DNA from: Bradyrhizobium sp. NP1
GTDB lineage: Bacteria > Pseudomonadota > Alphaproteobacteria > Rhizobiales > Xanthobacteraceae
Direction: 5' to 3'
Assembly (NCBI RefSeq): GCF_030378205.1
Contig: NZ_CP127385.1
Coordinates: 6,488,001 to 6,552,000 of the forward strand
DNA: 64,000 bases
Below, piece after piece: positions 16,905 through 27,400 of this stretch. Position 1 is the stretch's first letter, and each line of letters starts with the position of its first letter. Made by a program: the position numbers and the translations under genes. The notes below the pieces were generated by a model. That model was not told the origin of the DNA and did no database searches. It saw nothing but the letters and a program-made list of their open reading frames with translations.

Positions 16905-17029
16905 ATAGGGACGACAGCCGAGAGATCCCATCTCCAGTGCATCGCGACGTCGACGCTCGTCTCGTCGAGACGCCCACGTCTGACAAGGAGCCTGCGGCGG
17001 AAAGTCCGCCTATTCCAAAGGAGAAAGTC

Positions 17030-17410
17030 ATGAGAGGACGAGTGATGATGATTTTGGCAAGCGCGGTGCTTGCCGGCAGCCTTGTTGCCACTGGCGCGCA
17101 GGCCCGCGGTGGTGGCGGCGGAGGAGGACATGGTGGTGGATTTGGCGGCGGCGGCCACATCGGCGGATTTGGCGGCGGTCACATCGGTGGCTTTGGCGGT
17201 GGCCATATCGGCGGATTTGGCGGTGGCCACATCGGAGGTATTGGTGGAGGTCGCATCGGCGGCCTTGGCGTGGGCCACATGGCAGGCGTTCGCCACGATC
17301 ACTTCGATCGCTTTGGCGGGCGCCGCTTCGGCGGCGGGTTCTACGACTACGGCGTCGGTTGCCCGTACTACACCTCATATAACTGGCCGTACTGCACCTA
17401 CACCTACTGA
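17030..17410 (+). CDS. Secreted glycine/histidine-repeat protein
   Basis: 126 residues: signal peptide (VMMILASAVLAGSLVATG, cleavage near AQARGG), then perfect or near-perfect tandem copies of an 8-residue GGGHIGGF unit (residues ~38-80), a basic HDHFDRFGGRRFGGG linker and a Tyr/Cys-rich end. The repeats could coordinate metal through regularly spaced histidines or form a surface layer. Low-complexity proteins of this type are common in Bradyrhizobium and uncharacterised. AAAGGAG precedes the ATG, and the palindrome promoter is 126 bp upstream. Confidence 0.8.
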   Translation: MRGRVMMILASAVLAGSLVATGAQARGGGGGGGHGGGFGGGGHIGGFGGGHIGGFGGGHIGGFGGGHIGGIGGGRIGGLGVGHMAGVRHDHFDRFGGRRFGGGFYDYGVGCPYYTSYNWPYCTYTY

Positions 17411-17465
17411 ACGATACCACGTTGGCCGCAGTTGCCGGCCCCCGGACTGAACAGACTCGCCTGGA

Positions 17466-17492
17466 AGAACCGGCATGGCGAACGCCGGTTCT
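17466..17492 (+). terminator. Hairpin after glycine-rich gene
   Basis: AGAACCGGC pairs with GCCGGTTCT, 56 bp past the stop, before the tandem palindromes of the rpoH promoter. Confidence 0.5.
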
Positions 17493-17530
17493 CCCGGCGA
17501 GTCGTTGCCGTCCGATGAAACCTCGCATTT

Positions 17531-17564
17531 TGAAATCTAATTTAGAGTCCTAAACGTCAATTTA
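17531..17564 (+). promoter_or_regulatory. Tandem palindromes, promoter of rpoH
   Basis: TGAA-ATCTAA-TTTA (17531-17544) and TAAA-CGTCAA-TTTA-GTAGC (17551-17564), 20 bp apart. CTTATCA (17586-17592) follows after 21 bp. The predicted start near 17598 excludes translation from the earlier in-frame codon at 17597. Confidence 0.85.
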
Positions 17565-17647
17565 GTAGCTCGCCCCCGCGCTGCGCTTATCATCTGGTGA
17601 TCCAATCAACTTCCGATTGGCGCAAGAGAGCGACTGGAGCGACTAAC

Positions 17648-18580
17648 ATGGGCATTGAAGGACAGTTTGCCGGCCTCGCGACCCGGACACGGTTTCAGCC
17701 GGCGCTCGTCAAAATCGGACGCGGCAACGGTTATCTCAACGACATCCGGCGCTTTCCCATGCTCGAGAGGGATAAAGAGTATGAGCTCGCCAGGCGTTGG
17801 CGCGAGCTCGGCGACCGCGACGCCGCGGACCAGATCGTCACAAGTCATCTGCGTCTCGCCGCAAAGATCGCAAAGGGCTACCGCGGCTATGGCCTGCCTC
17901 TTTCGGAAATCATCGCCGAAGGTAATGTCGGCCTTATGCAGGCGTTGAACCGTTTCGAGCCGGAGAAAGGCTTCCGTTTCGCCACCTATGCGATCTGGTG
18001 GATCAGGGCCTGCATACAGGACTACATCCTGCGCTCCTGGTCGATCGTGAAGATCGGCACGACGACCAACCAGAAGAAGCTCTTCTTCAAGCTGCGGACG
18101 GCGAAAAGCAAGATCGCCGCTTTCGAGAGCGGCGATCTGCATCCCGATCAGGTCGCTTCGATCGCAAAGGATCTCGCTGTCCCGGACCACGACGTCGTTG
18201 AGATGAATCGCCGGCTCGGCGGCGACAAGTCGATCAACGCCCCGGTTCGGGACGATGGTGAAGCCGGCGAGTGGCAAGATCATCTGGTTGATCAGTCGCC
18301 GTCACCGGAATCCATCGTCGTCGAACAGGACGAGAAGGAACGCCGGCTCAAGGCACTGGTGGCTGCGATCGACGTACTGGACGACCGCGAACGTCGCATC
18401 TTCGAGGCGCGCCAACTCGCCGACGAACCACAGACGCTCGAAGATCTCGCGGAGAGATTCAAGGTGTCTCGTGAACGCATTCGGCAGATCGAGGTGCGCG
18501 CCTTCGAGAAGGTACGCAAGGCCGTCAAAAACTTCATCGCAAGGACACCGGCGACGACGCAGGGTGCCTGGAGCACCTGA
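17648..18580 (+). CDS. rpoH: RNA polymerase heat-shock sigma factor RpoH
   Basis: 310-residue sigma-32-type factor. Region 2 is clear (RLAAKIAKGYRGYGLPLSEI, then EGNVGLMQALNRFEPEKGF and YAIWWIRACIQDYILRSW). The diagnostic RpoH box QKKLFFKLR follows, and region 4 ends with EDLAERFKVSRERIRQIE. Alphaproteobacteria usually carry several RpoH copies; this one seems specialised because it sits under a tandem palindrome promoter. That would make it a second-tier regulator able to widen the response. The first residues MGIEGQFAGL are unusual for the family. Confidence 0.92.
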   Translation: MGIEGQFAGLATRTRFQPALVKIGRGNGYLNDIRRFPMLERDKEYELARRWRELGDRDAADQIVTSHLRLAAKIAKGYRGYGLPLSEIIAEGNVGLMQALNRFEPEKGFRFATYAIWWIRACIQDYILRSWSIVKIGTTTNQKKLFFKLRTAKSKIAAFESGDLHPDQVASIAKDLAVPDHDVVEMNRRLGGDKSINAPVRDDGEAGEWQDHLVDQSPSPESIVVEQDEKERRLKALVAAIDVLDDRERRIFEARQLADEPQTLEDLAERFKVSRERIRQIEVRAFEKVRKAVKNFIARTPATTQGAWST

Positions 18581-18745
18581 GCGAACCGATCCGTTCGTTC
18601 AGGACGGAGGCGTAGCGCTCGAGCTGTTCAGCCACGGAACTGCACACGGCTCCGAGCGCTGCACGCCTTTTCAAGGCGCCAGTCGCGCATTCGGCGGCGC
18701 CATCATCGAGATCAGCATATTCGCAATTCACGATGGCAAATTCAC

Positions 18746-18773
18746 GATGGCAGGTGAGTTCTCACCTGCCATC
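18746..18773. terminator. Hairpin between rpoH and the molybdoenzyme gene
   Basis: GATGGCAGGTGAG and CTCACCTGCCATC form a 13-bp perfect stem with a two-base loop between convergent genes. Confidence 0.7.
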
Positions 18774-18791
18774 GGTCTCGACGGCTCATCC

Positions 18792-21095
18792 TTATTTTAC
18801 TGAGGCGCGAACCACAACGGGAACCGACTTGTAGGAAGGCGTTCCCGATTTCTCATCGTAGTGATCGAGCGCAACCAGGACATTGGCCTCCGGATAATAG
18901 GCCGCAACCGAGCCCTGCGCGATATTGAAGGCGACCGCGGTCAGATTGCGCATCGCTCGCGCGCCTGGTTTCGATCCCGCATCGGATGCGACGCTGACAT
19001 CGACGAGGTCGCCATGCTTCAAGCCGCGGCTTGACAGGTCTCGCTCATTGACGAATACGACGTCCCGGCGACCGGTAATTCCGCGATAGCGATCGTTCAT
19101 GCCATAGATCGTCGTGTTGTATTGGTCATGACTTCTGATCGTCGTGAGCGTGAGAGCTTCATCATCCGCCAGACGCGGATCACCCTCCTCTACTCCGGGA
19201 TAGACGATGAAATTGGCCTTCTTCGTCGGCGTCAGCCACTCACGCTCCGACGCGGCAACATACAGCCGAAAACCGCCTGGCGTTTTTATGCGGTCATTGA
19301 AGTCGGCGAATGCCGGGAAGACCGCCTCGATGGCATCGCGGATCTTTCCGTAATCGGAGACCAGCTCGGCCCATCCGACCCGCGTGTTCGGCAGCGTGGC
19401 CAGAGCCATCCCGGCGATGATGGCTGGTTCTGACCTGAGATGCTCCGACGCGGGCTGCAGGCCACCGCGCGAGGCGTGAACCATCGACACTGAATCTTCT
19501 ACCGTGACCGACTGGCGGCCCGACGCCTGAATATCGACCTCGGTGCGTCCGAGACAAGGAAGAATAAAGGATTGCTTCGCCATCAGCAGATGGGAACGAT
19601 TGAGCTTGGTGGCGATATGGACCGCCAGATCGAGGTTCCGCATCGCCTTGAACGTGACTTCCGGATCGGCCATCGCAACGGCGAGATTGCCGCCAAGACA
19701 GACCAGAGCCTTCGAGCGTCCATCACGGATCGCCTCAATCGCTTCGATCGCATTATGGCCCTTGTCGCGTGGCGGCTCGAATCCGAAAACGCGCGCCAAT
19801 CCGTTCAAGAGCGCGTCGTCCGGAATCTCGGTGATGCCGACCGTTCGGTCCCCCTGTACGTTCGAGTGGCCACGCAGCGGAGAAATGCCGGCGCCCTTGC
19901 GCCCGATATTGCCACGGAGCATCAAGAGATTGGCGATCTGTTGCACATTGCCGGTCCCGTGACGATGCTGGGTGATCCCCATGCCGTAGTTGATGATGAC
20001 CCGCTCCGCCTTGGCATAGATATTGCCGACTAATTCGATCTCCGACCGTGACAGACCGGACGCCTCCTCGATCGCGTCCCACGAGGTGGCGTCGAGGTCA
20101 GCCAGCAACTCATCGATGCCGGCGGTATGATTCCTGATGAAGTCGCGGTCGAGAACACCCGGGCCGCCTTCGGCGAGGCTTTTTGCATCGAGCGCCACGA
20201 GCGTCTTCATCATTCCCTTGAGCACCGCGATATCGCCGCCGACCTTCACCTGATAATAGGTCGACGCGATCGGCGTCGAATTCAGCGTCAGCATCTCGAG
20301 CGGGTGCTGCGGCGAGGTGAACCGCTCCAATCCGCGCTCGCGCAGCGGGTTGAACACGATTATTGGAACTCCTCGCTTTGACGCCTCTCGCAGTGTCGTC
20401 AGCATACGTGGATGATTGGTCCCGGGATTGTGGCCGATGCAAAAGATCGCGTCGCAGTGATCGAAATCCTCGAGCGTTACCGTTCCCTTGCCGACCCCAA
20501 TCGATTCCGGCAATCCGACGCTCGTTGCCTCGTGACACATGTTGGAGCAATCGGGAAAATTGTTGGTACCGTATTCCCGTGCGAACAGCTGGTAGAGAAA
20601 CGCCGCCTCATTGGAGGCGCGGCCGGATGTGTAGAACTCAGCCATGTCGGGGCTGGGCAACTGACGGAGCGCTGCACCGATCTTCGCGAGCGCCTCATCC
20701 CACGAAATCGGCAGGTATCGATCGGTTGCCCGGTCGTAGGCCATCGGATGCGTCAGGCGCCCCTCGTTCTCCAGGTCGAAGTCCGACCAGTTCCAGAGTT
20801 CGCTGACGGTATGGGCCGCGAAGAATTCGGGGGTCGTCCGCTTGGCAGTCGCCTCCCATGACACGGCCTTCGCGCCATTTTCGCAGAACTCGAATGAGGA
20901 CGTATGTTTCGGGTCGGGCCAGGCGCAGCCCGGACAGTCGAATCCGTGCGGCTGGTTCATGTTGAGGAGACCGCGTGTTTCCTTCACGACGGCCTTCTGG
21001 CTGCGGACGGCTTCCGCCACCGCTTTCAGCGCGCCCCAGCCCGCTGCAGCGCCTTCATACTCGCCGACGCCAACGACATCGTCATCGCTCATCAT
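18792..21095 (-). CDS. FdhF/YdeP-type formate-dehydrogenase-like molybdoenzyme
   Basis: 767 residues of the YdeP branch of molybdopterin oxidoreductases. The single N-terminal cysteine pair GFDCPGCAWPDPKHTS, the bis-MGD region (WDEALAKIGAAL, ASNEAAFLYQLFAREYGTNN, CSNMCHEATS, GHNPGTNHPRM) and the C-terminal dinucleotide-binding domain (LTLTTIRSHDQYNTTIYG) are all present. E. coli YdeP is linked to acid resistance; the true substrate is uncertain and formate is assumed from family naming. Start 21095 is chosen because the open frame upstream runs into the palindrome promoter. FdhD lies 2.4 kb away under the same kind of promoter. Confidence 0.88.
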   Translation of the reverse strand: MMSDDDVVGVGEYEGAAAGWGALKAVAEAVRSQKAVVKETRGLLNMNQPHGFDCPGCAWPDPKHTSSFEFCENGAKAVSWEATAKRTTPEFFAAHTVSELWNWSDFDLENEGRLTHPMAYDRATDRYLPISWDEALAKIGAALRQLPSPDMAEFYTSGRASNEAAFLYQLFAREYGTNNFPDCSNMCHEATSVGLPESIGVGKGTVTLEDFDHCDAIFCIGHNPGTNHPRMLTTLREASKRGVPIIVFNPLRERGLERFTSPQHPLEMLTLNSTPIASTYYQVKVGGDIAVLKGMMKTLVALDAKSLAEGGPGVLDRDFIRNHTAGIDELLADLDATSWDAIEEASGLSRSEIELVGNIYAKAERVIINYGMGITQHRHGTGNVQQIANLLMLRGNIGRKGAGISPLRGHSNVQGDRTVGITEIPDDALLNGLARVFGFEPPRDKGHNAIEAIEAIRDGRSKALVCLGGNLAVAMADPEVTFKAMRNLDLAVHIATKLNRSHLLMAKQSFILPCLGRTEVDIQASGRQSVTVEDSVSMVHASRGGLQPASEHLRSEPAIIAGMALATLPNTRVGWAELVSDYGKIRDAIEAVFPAFADFNDRIKTPGGFRLYVAASEREWLTPTKKANFIVYPGVEEGDPRLADDEALTLTTIRSHDQYNTTIYGMNDRYRGITGRRDVVFVNERDLSSRGLKHGDLVDVSVASDAGSKPGARAMRNLTAVAFNIAQGSVAAYYPEANVLVALDHYDEKSGTPSYKSVPVVVRASVK

Positions 21096-21195
21096 TGTGC
21101 TCTCCATGATCGTCGTGCCTGCGCGCCGCGCGGATAGGCGGTTTCCGTCAGAAGCCCGGTTCATGGACATCAGGGGTGAGTGCGATCGGCTCAAT

Positions 21196-21209
21196 TAAAA
21201 AATAGTTCA
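21196..21209 (-). promoter_or_regulatory. TGAA-N6-TTTA palindrome, promoter of molybdoenzyme gene
   Basis: Minus strand TGAA-CTATTT-TTTA; CCTGAT follows after about 21 bp. It is divergent from the site at 21296. Confidence 0.65.
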
Positions 21210-21295
21210 GACTTGCGCAGCGGTGCAGCGGACTCGATGCAAGCTCGCTGGTTCGAGCCAAGGGTGACATGCCGGGCTTGCGGGCGCCGAGACCA

Positions 21296-21309
21296 TAAAC
21301 GCGTATTTA
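21296..21309 (+). promoter_or_regulatory. TAAA-N6-TTTA palindrome upstream of the secreted-protein/RND operon
   Basis: TAAA-CGCGTA-TTTA-ATTGAAC; a weak -10-like CCACCTT lies 23 bp on. It could drive the six genes up to 27566. Confidence 0.65.
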
Positions 21310-21427
21310 ATTGAACTACTCGGACGATCCAGCCACCTTCCGACCGCAAGAGCCTCGTCCGAAACGTCGAGAGCCAGCCGCAGCATAGGACGAAACGCCC
21401 CGCGGCTAGCTTCGAAGGAGCAACTCG

Positions 21428-21541
21428 ATGCGCGCCTTACCTGTAGCCAGGCCGATCATTGCCGGCGCCTTCGCGCCAACGTCCGACACGGCACGGCTGA
21501 AATCGGATGCGGACAAGACATCGGACATCTGCCGCGGCTGA
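21428..21541 (+). CDS. 37-residue leader-like ORF
   Basis: ATG 21428 is preceded by AAGGAG. The peptide MRALPVARPIIAGAFAP... ends before the secreted-protein gene at 21584. No family is recognised. It could be a small protein or a translated leader of the operon that follows. Confidence 0.4.
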   Translation: MRALPVARPIIAGAFAPTSDTARLKSDADKTSDICRG

Positions 21542-21583
21542 CCTCTGCCAAGACTTCGTGCGCGCCACAAACTGAGAACATCG

Positions 21584-22465
21584 ATGAAATTCTCGCTGAT
21601 AGCCGCGGTCCTACCAGCGCTGTTCGTCTCCAACGTTGCCGTCGCACAGATCGACGGACAATTTGACGGAACGGACACCGCCCCTACGCCCGTCATTGGC
21701 GCGACTTCGCCCCTTGGCATCGCGACAGACGCTGGCGTTTCTCCGACGGGAATCCCGTTCGGCGCCACCGAAATCACCTCGCCCGGAGTAAGTCCGGTGC
21801 CTACGGGCGTAACGGGCACGATTACAATTCCAACGACAACGAGCGCCACCGCATGTTCGACGGCGGCGACTGCGCCCACGGAAATGTTCGGCTCGACCGC
21901 AAGCTTCGACGGAGGCGGAACGGGAGCCGCAGCCGCGACACCCGCCACGGCGGCGAATTCGGGCGCTGGAGCGATGTCGGCGACATCAACGACATCAATG
22001 TCGCCGGCAACACCGGTGACGTCGGAATTGCCGGTAACCTTCGGGTCCCCAGGACTGCTGGACACGTCGGGGATGTCGGGAATGTGCGGATCCGGCTCAG
22101 GCAGCGTTGCTGCTTCCTCCAGTCCAACGTCGACCTCGCCCACCGCGCCGGGCGGCGTCGCCCGCACCGGAATTCCCTTCGGATCCTTCGAGATCAGCAA
22201 TCTTGGCGTTAGTTCCACGCCGGCAGTGCCGCTGCCAAGCGTATTGCCCACCGTGAGCACGATGGCGCCGAGTTCGCCGGTTGCAACGACGCCCACCATT
22301 TCACCGACGACTTCGCCCACACCGACCTCGAGCAATCCGGCCTGCGCGACCACGGGCAGCCCCGTGGGGCCCGGGACTTTCGCCGGCGAAGGCAACGGCG
22401 GGGTCCAGGGCACGTCGATCGACGCGCGGTTGCTGAGAAGATTTATCCTTTGTCAGCGGCCATGA
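21584..22465 (+). CDS. Pro/Ser/Thr-rich secreted protein A
   Basis: 293 residues, signal peptide cleaved near VAVAQID, then an extended Ser/Thr/Pro/Gly/Ala-rich chain with almost no charge. It shares ordered blocks with the next gene: PVPTGVTGTITIPTTT, ACSTAATAP, a FDGGG block, GMSGMCGSGSGS, and GIPFGSFEISNLGVSS. A few conserved cysteines punctuate the chain. The composition suggests an extended cell-surface or periplasm-spanning stalk. Function unknown; three such proteins occur in this window, all beside RND pumps. Confidence 0.7.
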   Translation: MKFSLIAAVLPALFVSNVAVAQIDGQFDGTDTAPTPVIGATSPLGIATDAGVSPTGIPFGATEITSPGVSPVPTGVTGTITIPTTTSATACSTAATAPTEMFGSTASFDGGGTGAAAATPATAANSGAGAMSATSTTSMSPATPVTSELPVTFGSPGLLDTSGMSGMCGSGSGSVAASSSPTSTSPTAPGGVARTGIPFGSFEISNLGVSSTPAVPLPSVLPTVSTMAPSSPVATTPTISPTTSPTPTSSNPACATTGSPVGPGTFAGEGNGGVQGTSIDARLLRRFILCQRP

Positions 22466-22555
22466 AAAGGAAAGCCGCCGCTTCCGCTGTCTTGGCGACT
22501 GCGCTGCTTGCGGCCACTCGCCGCGCAATCCTTCCGATCGAATAGGGGATTCCCG

Positions 22556-23239
22556 ATGAGATCATTGTTGATGTTCGCGATAGCCATGTTGTGCTGCGGA
22601 CCGGCATTCGCCCAGGTCGGGACGGCCATGCCTCCGCTCGGCGTCACCTCTTCGCTCGGAGCGGACCCCAGCGCGCCGGTCGGCGCCAATGGTTTGGCGC
22701 CGGGCGTATCAACTCCGGTCAATCCGGTACCCAACGGCGTCACCGGCACAATTGATGTTCCAAGCACAAGCAGCGGTGCGGGAGCCTGTTCGACCTTGGC
22801 GACTTCGCCAATGGGAACGTTCGGATCGCCCGCGACCTACGACGGTGGCGGATTGGCAATGGCAAACGGAACCTCGTCGCCCACCACCGCGGCCACGATG
22901 GGCGGCGTAGCGCCGTCAGCATCGACGGCGATCTCGGCGACGTCGGGAGAATCGACATCCTCAGGAATGGTGGCAACGTCGGGGCTGGCGGGAATGTGCG
23001 GCTCCGGCTCGAGCAGCATCACGGCATCGTCGAACCCGACGTCAACGTCATCCACCACGACACACGGCGCCCCCGCCGGAATTCCGCTCGGATCCTACCA
23101 GATCGGCAATTTAGGGGTCAGCTCCGCACCGGCAATACCGACGCCGACCGTGTCGCCGATCATGGGCACCGTTGGGCCGAGTCCGGCAGCACCAGTGATG
23201 CCCACCATTTCGTCGCGCGCGACAAGCACCACTCCGTGA
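22556..23239 (+). CDS. Pro/Ser/Thr-rich secreted protein B (paralogue)
   Basis: 227 residues with a signal peptide (MRSLLMFAIAMLCCGPAFA). Conserved blocks match protein A in the same order: NPVPNGVTGTIDVPSTSS, ACSTLATSPMGTFGS, YDGGG, GLAGMCGSGSSS, GIPLGSYQIGNLGVSS. Both end in Pro/Ser/Thr runs. It stops 29 bp before the membrane-fusion gene and is evidently in its operon. A role as an accessory of the pump, or an envelope component stabilised with it, is inference only. Confidence 0.7.
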   Translation: MRSLLMFAIAMLCCGPAFAQVGTAMPPLGVTSSLGADPSAPVGANGLAPGVSTPVNPVPNGVTGTIDVPSTSSGAGACSTLATSPMGTFGSPATYDGGGLAMANGTSSPTTAATMGGVAPSASTAISATSGESTSSGMVATSGLAGMCGSGSSSITASSNPTSTSSTTTHGAPAGIPLGSYQIGNLGVSSAPAIPTPTVSPIMGTVGPSPAAPVMPTISSRATSTTP

Positions 23240-23268
23240 AACACGTCTTCATCTGGGAGGAGAGCGTC

Positions 23269-24450
23269 ATGAAAAAGAAAGTCGTCATCCCGTCCGTCCT
23301 GCTGATTGCGGCGCTGGCGGCCGGCGGCCTGCACTTCGCGCATATCCACGCGTTGGACAAGGTCGCTGCCGCGCCGGCTCCGCCGGCTCCGGTGCCGGTC
23401 GTCGCCGCGACGGTCACCCAGCATGACGTGCCGATCTATCTTGTCGGCGTCGGCACGGTGATTGCGTACAACACCGACATCGTGCGCGCCCAGATCCAGG
23501 GGCAGATCGTCAGCATCAACTTCACCGAAGGCCAGGCCGTCCATGCCGGTGACCTGCTCGCGCAGATCGATCCGCGTCCGTACCAGGCCTTGCTCGACCA
23601 GTACAACGGAAATCTGGACCGCGACGAGGCTCAGCTCAAGAATGCCCACACCAATCTCACCCGCTACACCACACTGGGAGACAAGGGCTGGGCCACACCG
23701 CAACTGATCGAAACCCAGCAGGCGCAAGTGGACGAGCTGGAGGCGGCCGTCAAGACCGACAAGGCGCTGATCGACTCCGCGAATGTGCAGCTCAGTTATA
23801 CCCGCCTGACGGCGCCCATCGATGGCGTGGTCGGCATTCGCCAAATCGACGTCGGCAACATCATCAGTCCGTCAAACACGAACGGCCTCGTCGTCGTCAC
23901 GCAGCTTCATCCGATTTCGCTGATCTTCACCCTCCCGGAGACGAGTCTGCCGCAAATCCAGTTGCAACAGCAGAAGACCAAGACGCCGTTCACGGTCTTT
24001 GCCTACAACCAGGACAATACGATGCGGCTGGATCAAGGCGTGCTTGGCCTCGTCAACAACGAGATCCTGCAGACAACCGGCTCGATCCAGCTCAAGGCGA
24101 ATTTTGACAACAAGGAAAACCGGCTCTGGCCGGGCGAGCTCGTCAATGCGCGGCTGCTCCTCGATACCAGGCATAACGGCCTGACCGTTCCGGCAGGGGT
24201 CGTGCAGCAGGGTGCGAACGGACCCTATACCTGGGTCATCAATCCCGACCACACCGTGGCAGTCCGCAAAATCAAGGTCGCGCAGATCAGCGACGGCCAG
24301 GCGCTGATCGATTCCGGCCTTTCGGCCAACGAGCAGGTCGTGGCCGACGGACAATACAAGCTGCAGCCGGGCACGCATGTCGCGCTTCTGCACGGCAAGG
24401 CAGCCCAGGAGCAGGCCGCGCAGGACGCAATGCAGGCGCCGATCCCATGA
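23269..24450 (+). CDS. RND efflux periplasmic adaptor (MdtA-like)
   Basis: 393-residue membrane-fusion protein: N-terminal anchor helix (VVIPSVLLIAALAAGG), lipoyl halves around GQIVSINFTEGQAVHAGDLLAQIDPRPY, the alpha-hairpin (residues ~110-180), then LSYTRLTAPIDGVVGIRQIDVGN and a C-terminal beta-barrel ending KLQPGTHV. GGAGGAGAG precedes the ATG at 23269. The stop overlaps the start of the RND gene (ATGA), the usual coupling of adaptor and pump. No outer-membrane channel gene is present. Confidence 0.92.
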   Translation: MKKKVVIPSVLLIAALAAGGLHFAHIHALDKVAAAPAPPAPVPVVAATVTQHDVPIYLVGVGTVIAYNTDIVRAQIQGQIVSINFTEGQAVHAGDLLAQIDPRPYQALLDQYNGNLDRDEAQLKNAHTNLTRYTTLGDKGWATPQLIETQQAQVDELEAAVKTDKALIDSANVQLSYTRLTAPIDGVVGIRQIDVGNIISPSNTNGLVVVTQLHPISLIFTLPETSLPQIQLQQQKTKTPFTVFAYNQDNTMRLDQGVLGLVNNEILQTTGSIQLKANFDNKENRLWPGELVNARLLLDTRHNGLTVPAGVVQQGANGPYTWVINPDHTVAVRKIKVAQISDGQALIDSGLSANEQVVADGQYKLQPGTHVALLHGKAAQEQAAQDAMQAPIP

Positions 24451-27400
24451 ATATCTCCGCACCGTTTATCGAACGGCCGATCGCCACCGCGCTGGTGATG
24501 GTAGCGTTGCTGGTCGGCGGCCTGGTTGCCTACCCGCTCATGCCGGTGGCCTCCCTGCCGAACGTCAACTATCCGACGGTTACGGTCACGGCCCAGTTGC
24601 CGGGCGCGGACCCGCAGACCATAGCAGCGACGGTGACATCGCCGCTGGAGCTGCAGTTCGGCGAGATCCCCGGCCTTACGCAGATGACTTCATCGAGCGC
24701 GCTGGGCTATGCCCAGGTCACCCTGCAGTTCGAATTGAGCCGCAATATCGATGGCGCGGTCAGCGATACGCTGTCGGCCATCCAGACGGCGTCCGCGTAC
24801 CTGCCGAAGAACCTGCCGTATCCACCCATGATCCGGAAGGTCAATCCGGCTGACACGCCGATCCTGGTGCTCGGGGTCTCTTCGGACACCCTGCCGATCA
24901 CCGTGGTCGACGCCTATGCACAGAATATCCTTCTGCAAAAGATCTCGCAGATCTCCGGGGTCGGGCTCGTGGGCATCGGAGGTCAGGAACAACCCGCCGT
25001 CCGCGTGCAGGTCGATCCGGCGGCGCTGGCCGCCCGGGGCATCAACCTCGAGGATGTGCGCACCGTGCTCGGCCAGGCGAACGTTGACCTTCCGAAAGGT
25101 CAGCTCAACACCCCGCGCCAGACCTTCACGTTCAATACCAACGATCAGCTGTTCCAGCCCGACAAATACGCCGATCTCATCATCGCCTATCGCAACGGTT
25201 CGCCGGTCCGCATCCGCGACATCGGGCACGTCATCAGCGCGGGACAGAACGAACTGATTGCCGGCTGGGAAAACAACAAGCGCGCCATCATTCTGGCGGT
25301 GCAGCGCCAGCCCGGCGCCAACGTGATCGAGACGGTGAACCGGATCAAGGCGATGATGCCTGTGCTGCAGGCCTCGATCCCGGCCGCCGTCAAGATAGAC
25401 GTCATTTCCGATCGCACCCAGACCATCCGCGCGTCGGTCGCCGACGTGCAGTTCACGCTGCTGTTGACGATCGCACTCGTCGTCATGGTGATCTTCATAT
25501 TCCTGCGCAGTTTCTGGGCGACCGTCATTCCGGCTGTGACGGTACCGCTGTCGCTGATCGGTACTTTCGCTGTCCTGTACGAGATGGGTTATACGCTCGA
25601 CAACCTGTCTCTAATGGCGCTGTCGATCGCAGTCGGATTCGTGGTCGATGATGCCGTTGTCGAGATCGAAAACATCCAAAGGCACATAGAAGAGGGCATG
25701 TCGCCGTATGCCGCGGCGATGAAGGGATCCGGCGAGATCGGCTTCACTGTCGTGGCGATCACGTTCTCGCTCATCGCCGTGTTCATTCCGCTGTTCCTTA
25801 TGAGCGGTTACGTCGGATTGCTGTTCCGCGAATTCGCGATCACCGTGAGCGTGGCTCTCCTGCTCTCGCTGGTGATCTCGCGGACGCTGACGCCGATGAT
25901 GTGCGCATACCTGCTCAAGCCGGAGACTAATGAGCACGGATGGCTTTACCGCATGTCCGAGCGCGGCTTCGATGGCCTGCTCTACGCCTATGAGGCCGGT
26001 CTCAAGATCGTGCTTCGGCACCGCTTCATCACGCTCATGGTGATGATCAGCACGGTCGTGGTGACCGGGTATCTTTACGTCATCATTCCCAAGGGCTTCT
26101 TTCCCCAGCAGGATACCGGATTGATCATCGGCCAGTCGGAGGCGGCGCAGGATATTTCGTTCCAGGCTATGACCGAGCGCCAGCAAGCCATGCTCGACGT
26201 CATCGTGAAAGATCCGGCCGTGGACTCAGTGGCTGCCGCGACGGGCGCCGGCGGCGGTCTCTTCACGCTTAACGACGGACGCGTATTCATTCAGCTCAAG
26301 CCGAAACAGCAGCGTGGACCAATCGACCAGGTGATGGCGCGGCTGCGGACCAACCTCGCCAAGATCCAGGGCATCACGCTGTATATGCAGGCCGCGCAGG
26401 ACATCACGGTCGGCGCCCGGCTGAACAAGACTCAGTTTCAGTACACCCTGAACGACGCCGACCCTGGCGAGCTCAACCATTGGACAGACCTGTTCTACGA
26501 GAAAATCAAGTCGCTCCATTCCGTCACCGATGTCGCCACTGACCAGCTCAATGCCGGGCCGCTGCTCGACATCACGATCAAGCGCGACGTCGCCTCGAGC
26601 TACGGCATCCTGCCCTACACGATCGACAATACGCTCGACGATGCCTTCGGCCAGCGCATCGTCTCGACCATCTACACCACCTTGCAGCAATATCATGTCG
26701 TTCTGGAGGTCGCCCCGAAATTCCAGTATTCGCCCGACGCGCTGGCGAACATCTACGTCAAATCGTCGAGCGGCCAGCAGGTGCCGATATCCACGCTGGT
26801 CGATTCCGCGATCAAGGTCGCGCCGCTCGTGGTCAACCACACGGGTCAATTCCCGTCGGTGACAATCTCGTTCAACCTTGCGCCGGGCACAGCCATCGGC
26901 CAGGCGGTAAGCGACATTCGGGCGGTCGAAAAATCGCTGCACCCGCCGCTCTCGCTGCAGACCAGCTTCCAGGGCAACGCGCAAGCCTTCGGATCGTCGC
27001 TGAAGAGCACGCCGATCCTCATCCTTGCGTCACTCTTTGTCATCTATCTCATCCTCGGCGTGCTCTACGAGAGCATCATCCATCCGATCACGATCATCTC
27101 GACGCTGCCTTCGGCCGGCGTCGGTGCGCTGCTGCTGCTGATGGCGGTTCACATCGATCTGAGCGTGATCGCGATCGTCGGCCTGATACTGCTCATCGGC
27201 ATCGTCAAGAAAAACGGCATCATGCTGGTCGACTTTGCCCTGCAGGCCGAAGAGAATGAAGGGTTGACGACCGAAGAGTCGATCTACCAGGCCTGCATCA
27301 AGCGCTTCCGCCCGATCCTCATGACCACGATGGCGGCGCTGCTCGGCGCCGTGCCGATGATGGTCGGGACCGGCGTCGGCTCGGAGATTCGGCAGCCGCT

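Noticed and set aside
17100..17280. Short regular repeats resembling a CRISPR array
   Set aside because: The repeats are codons of the Gly/His repeat protein; there are no unique spacers and no cas genes.
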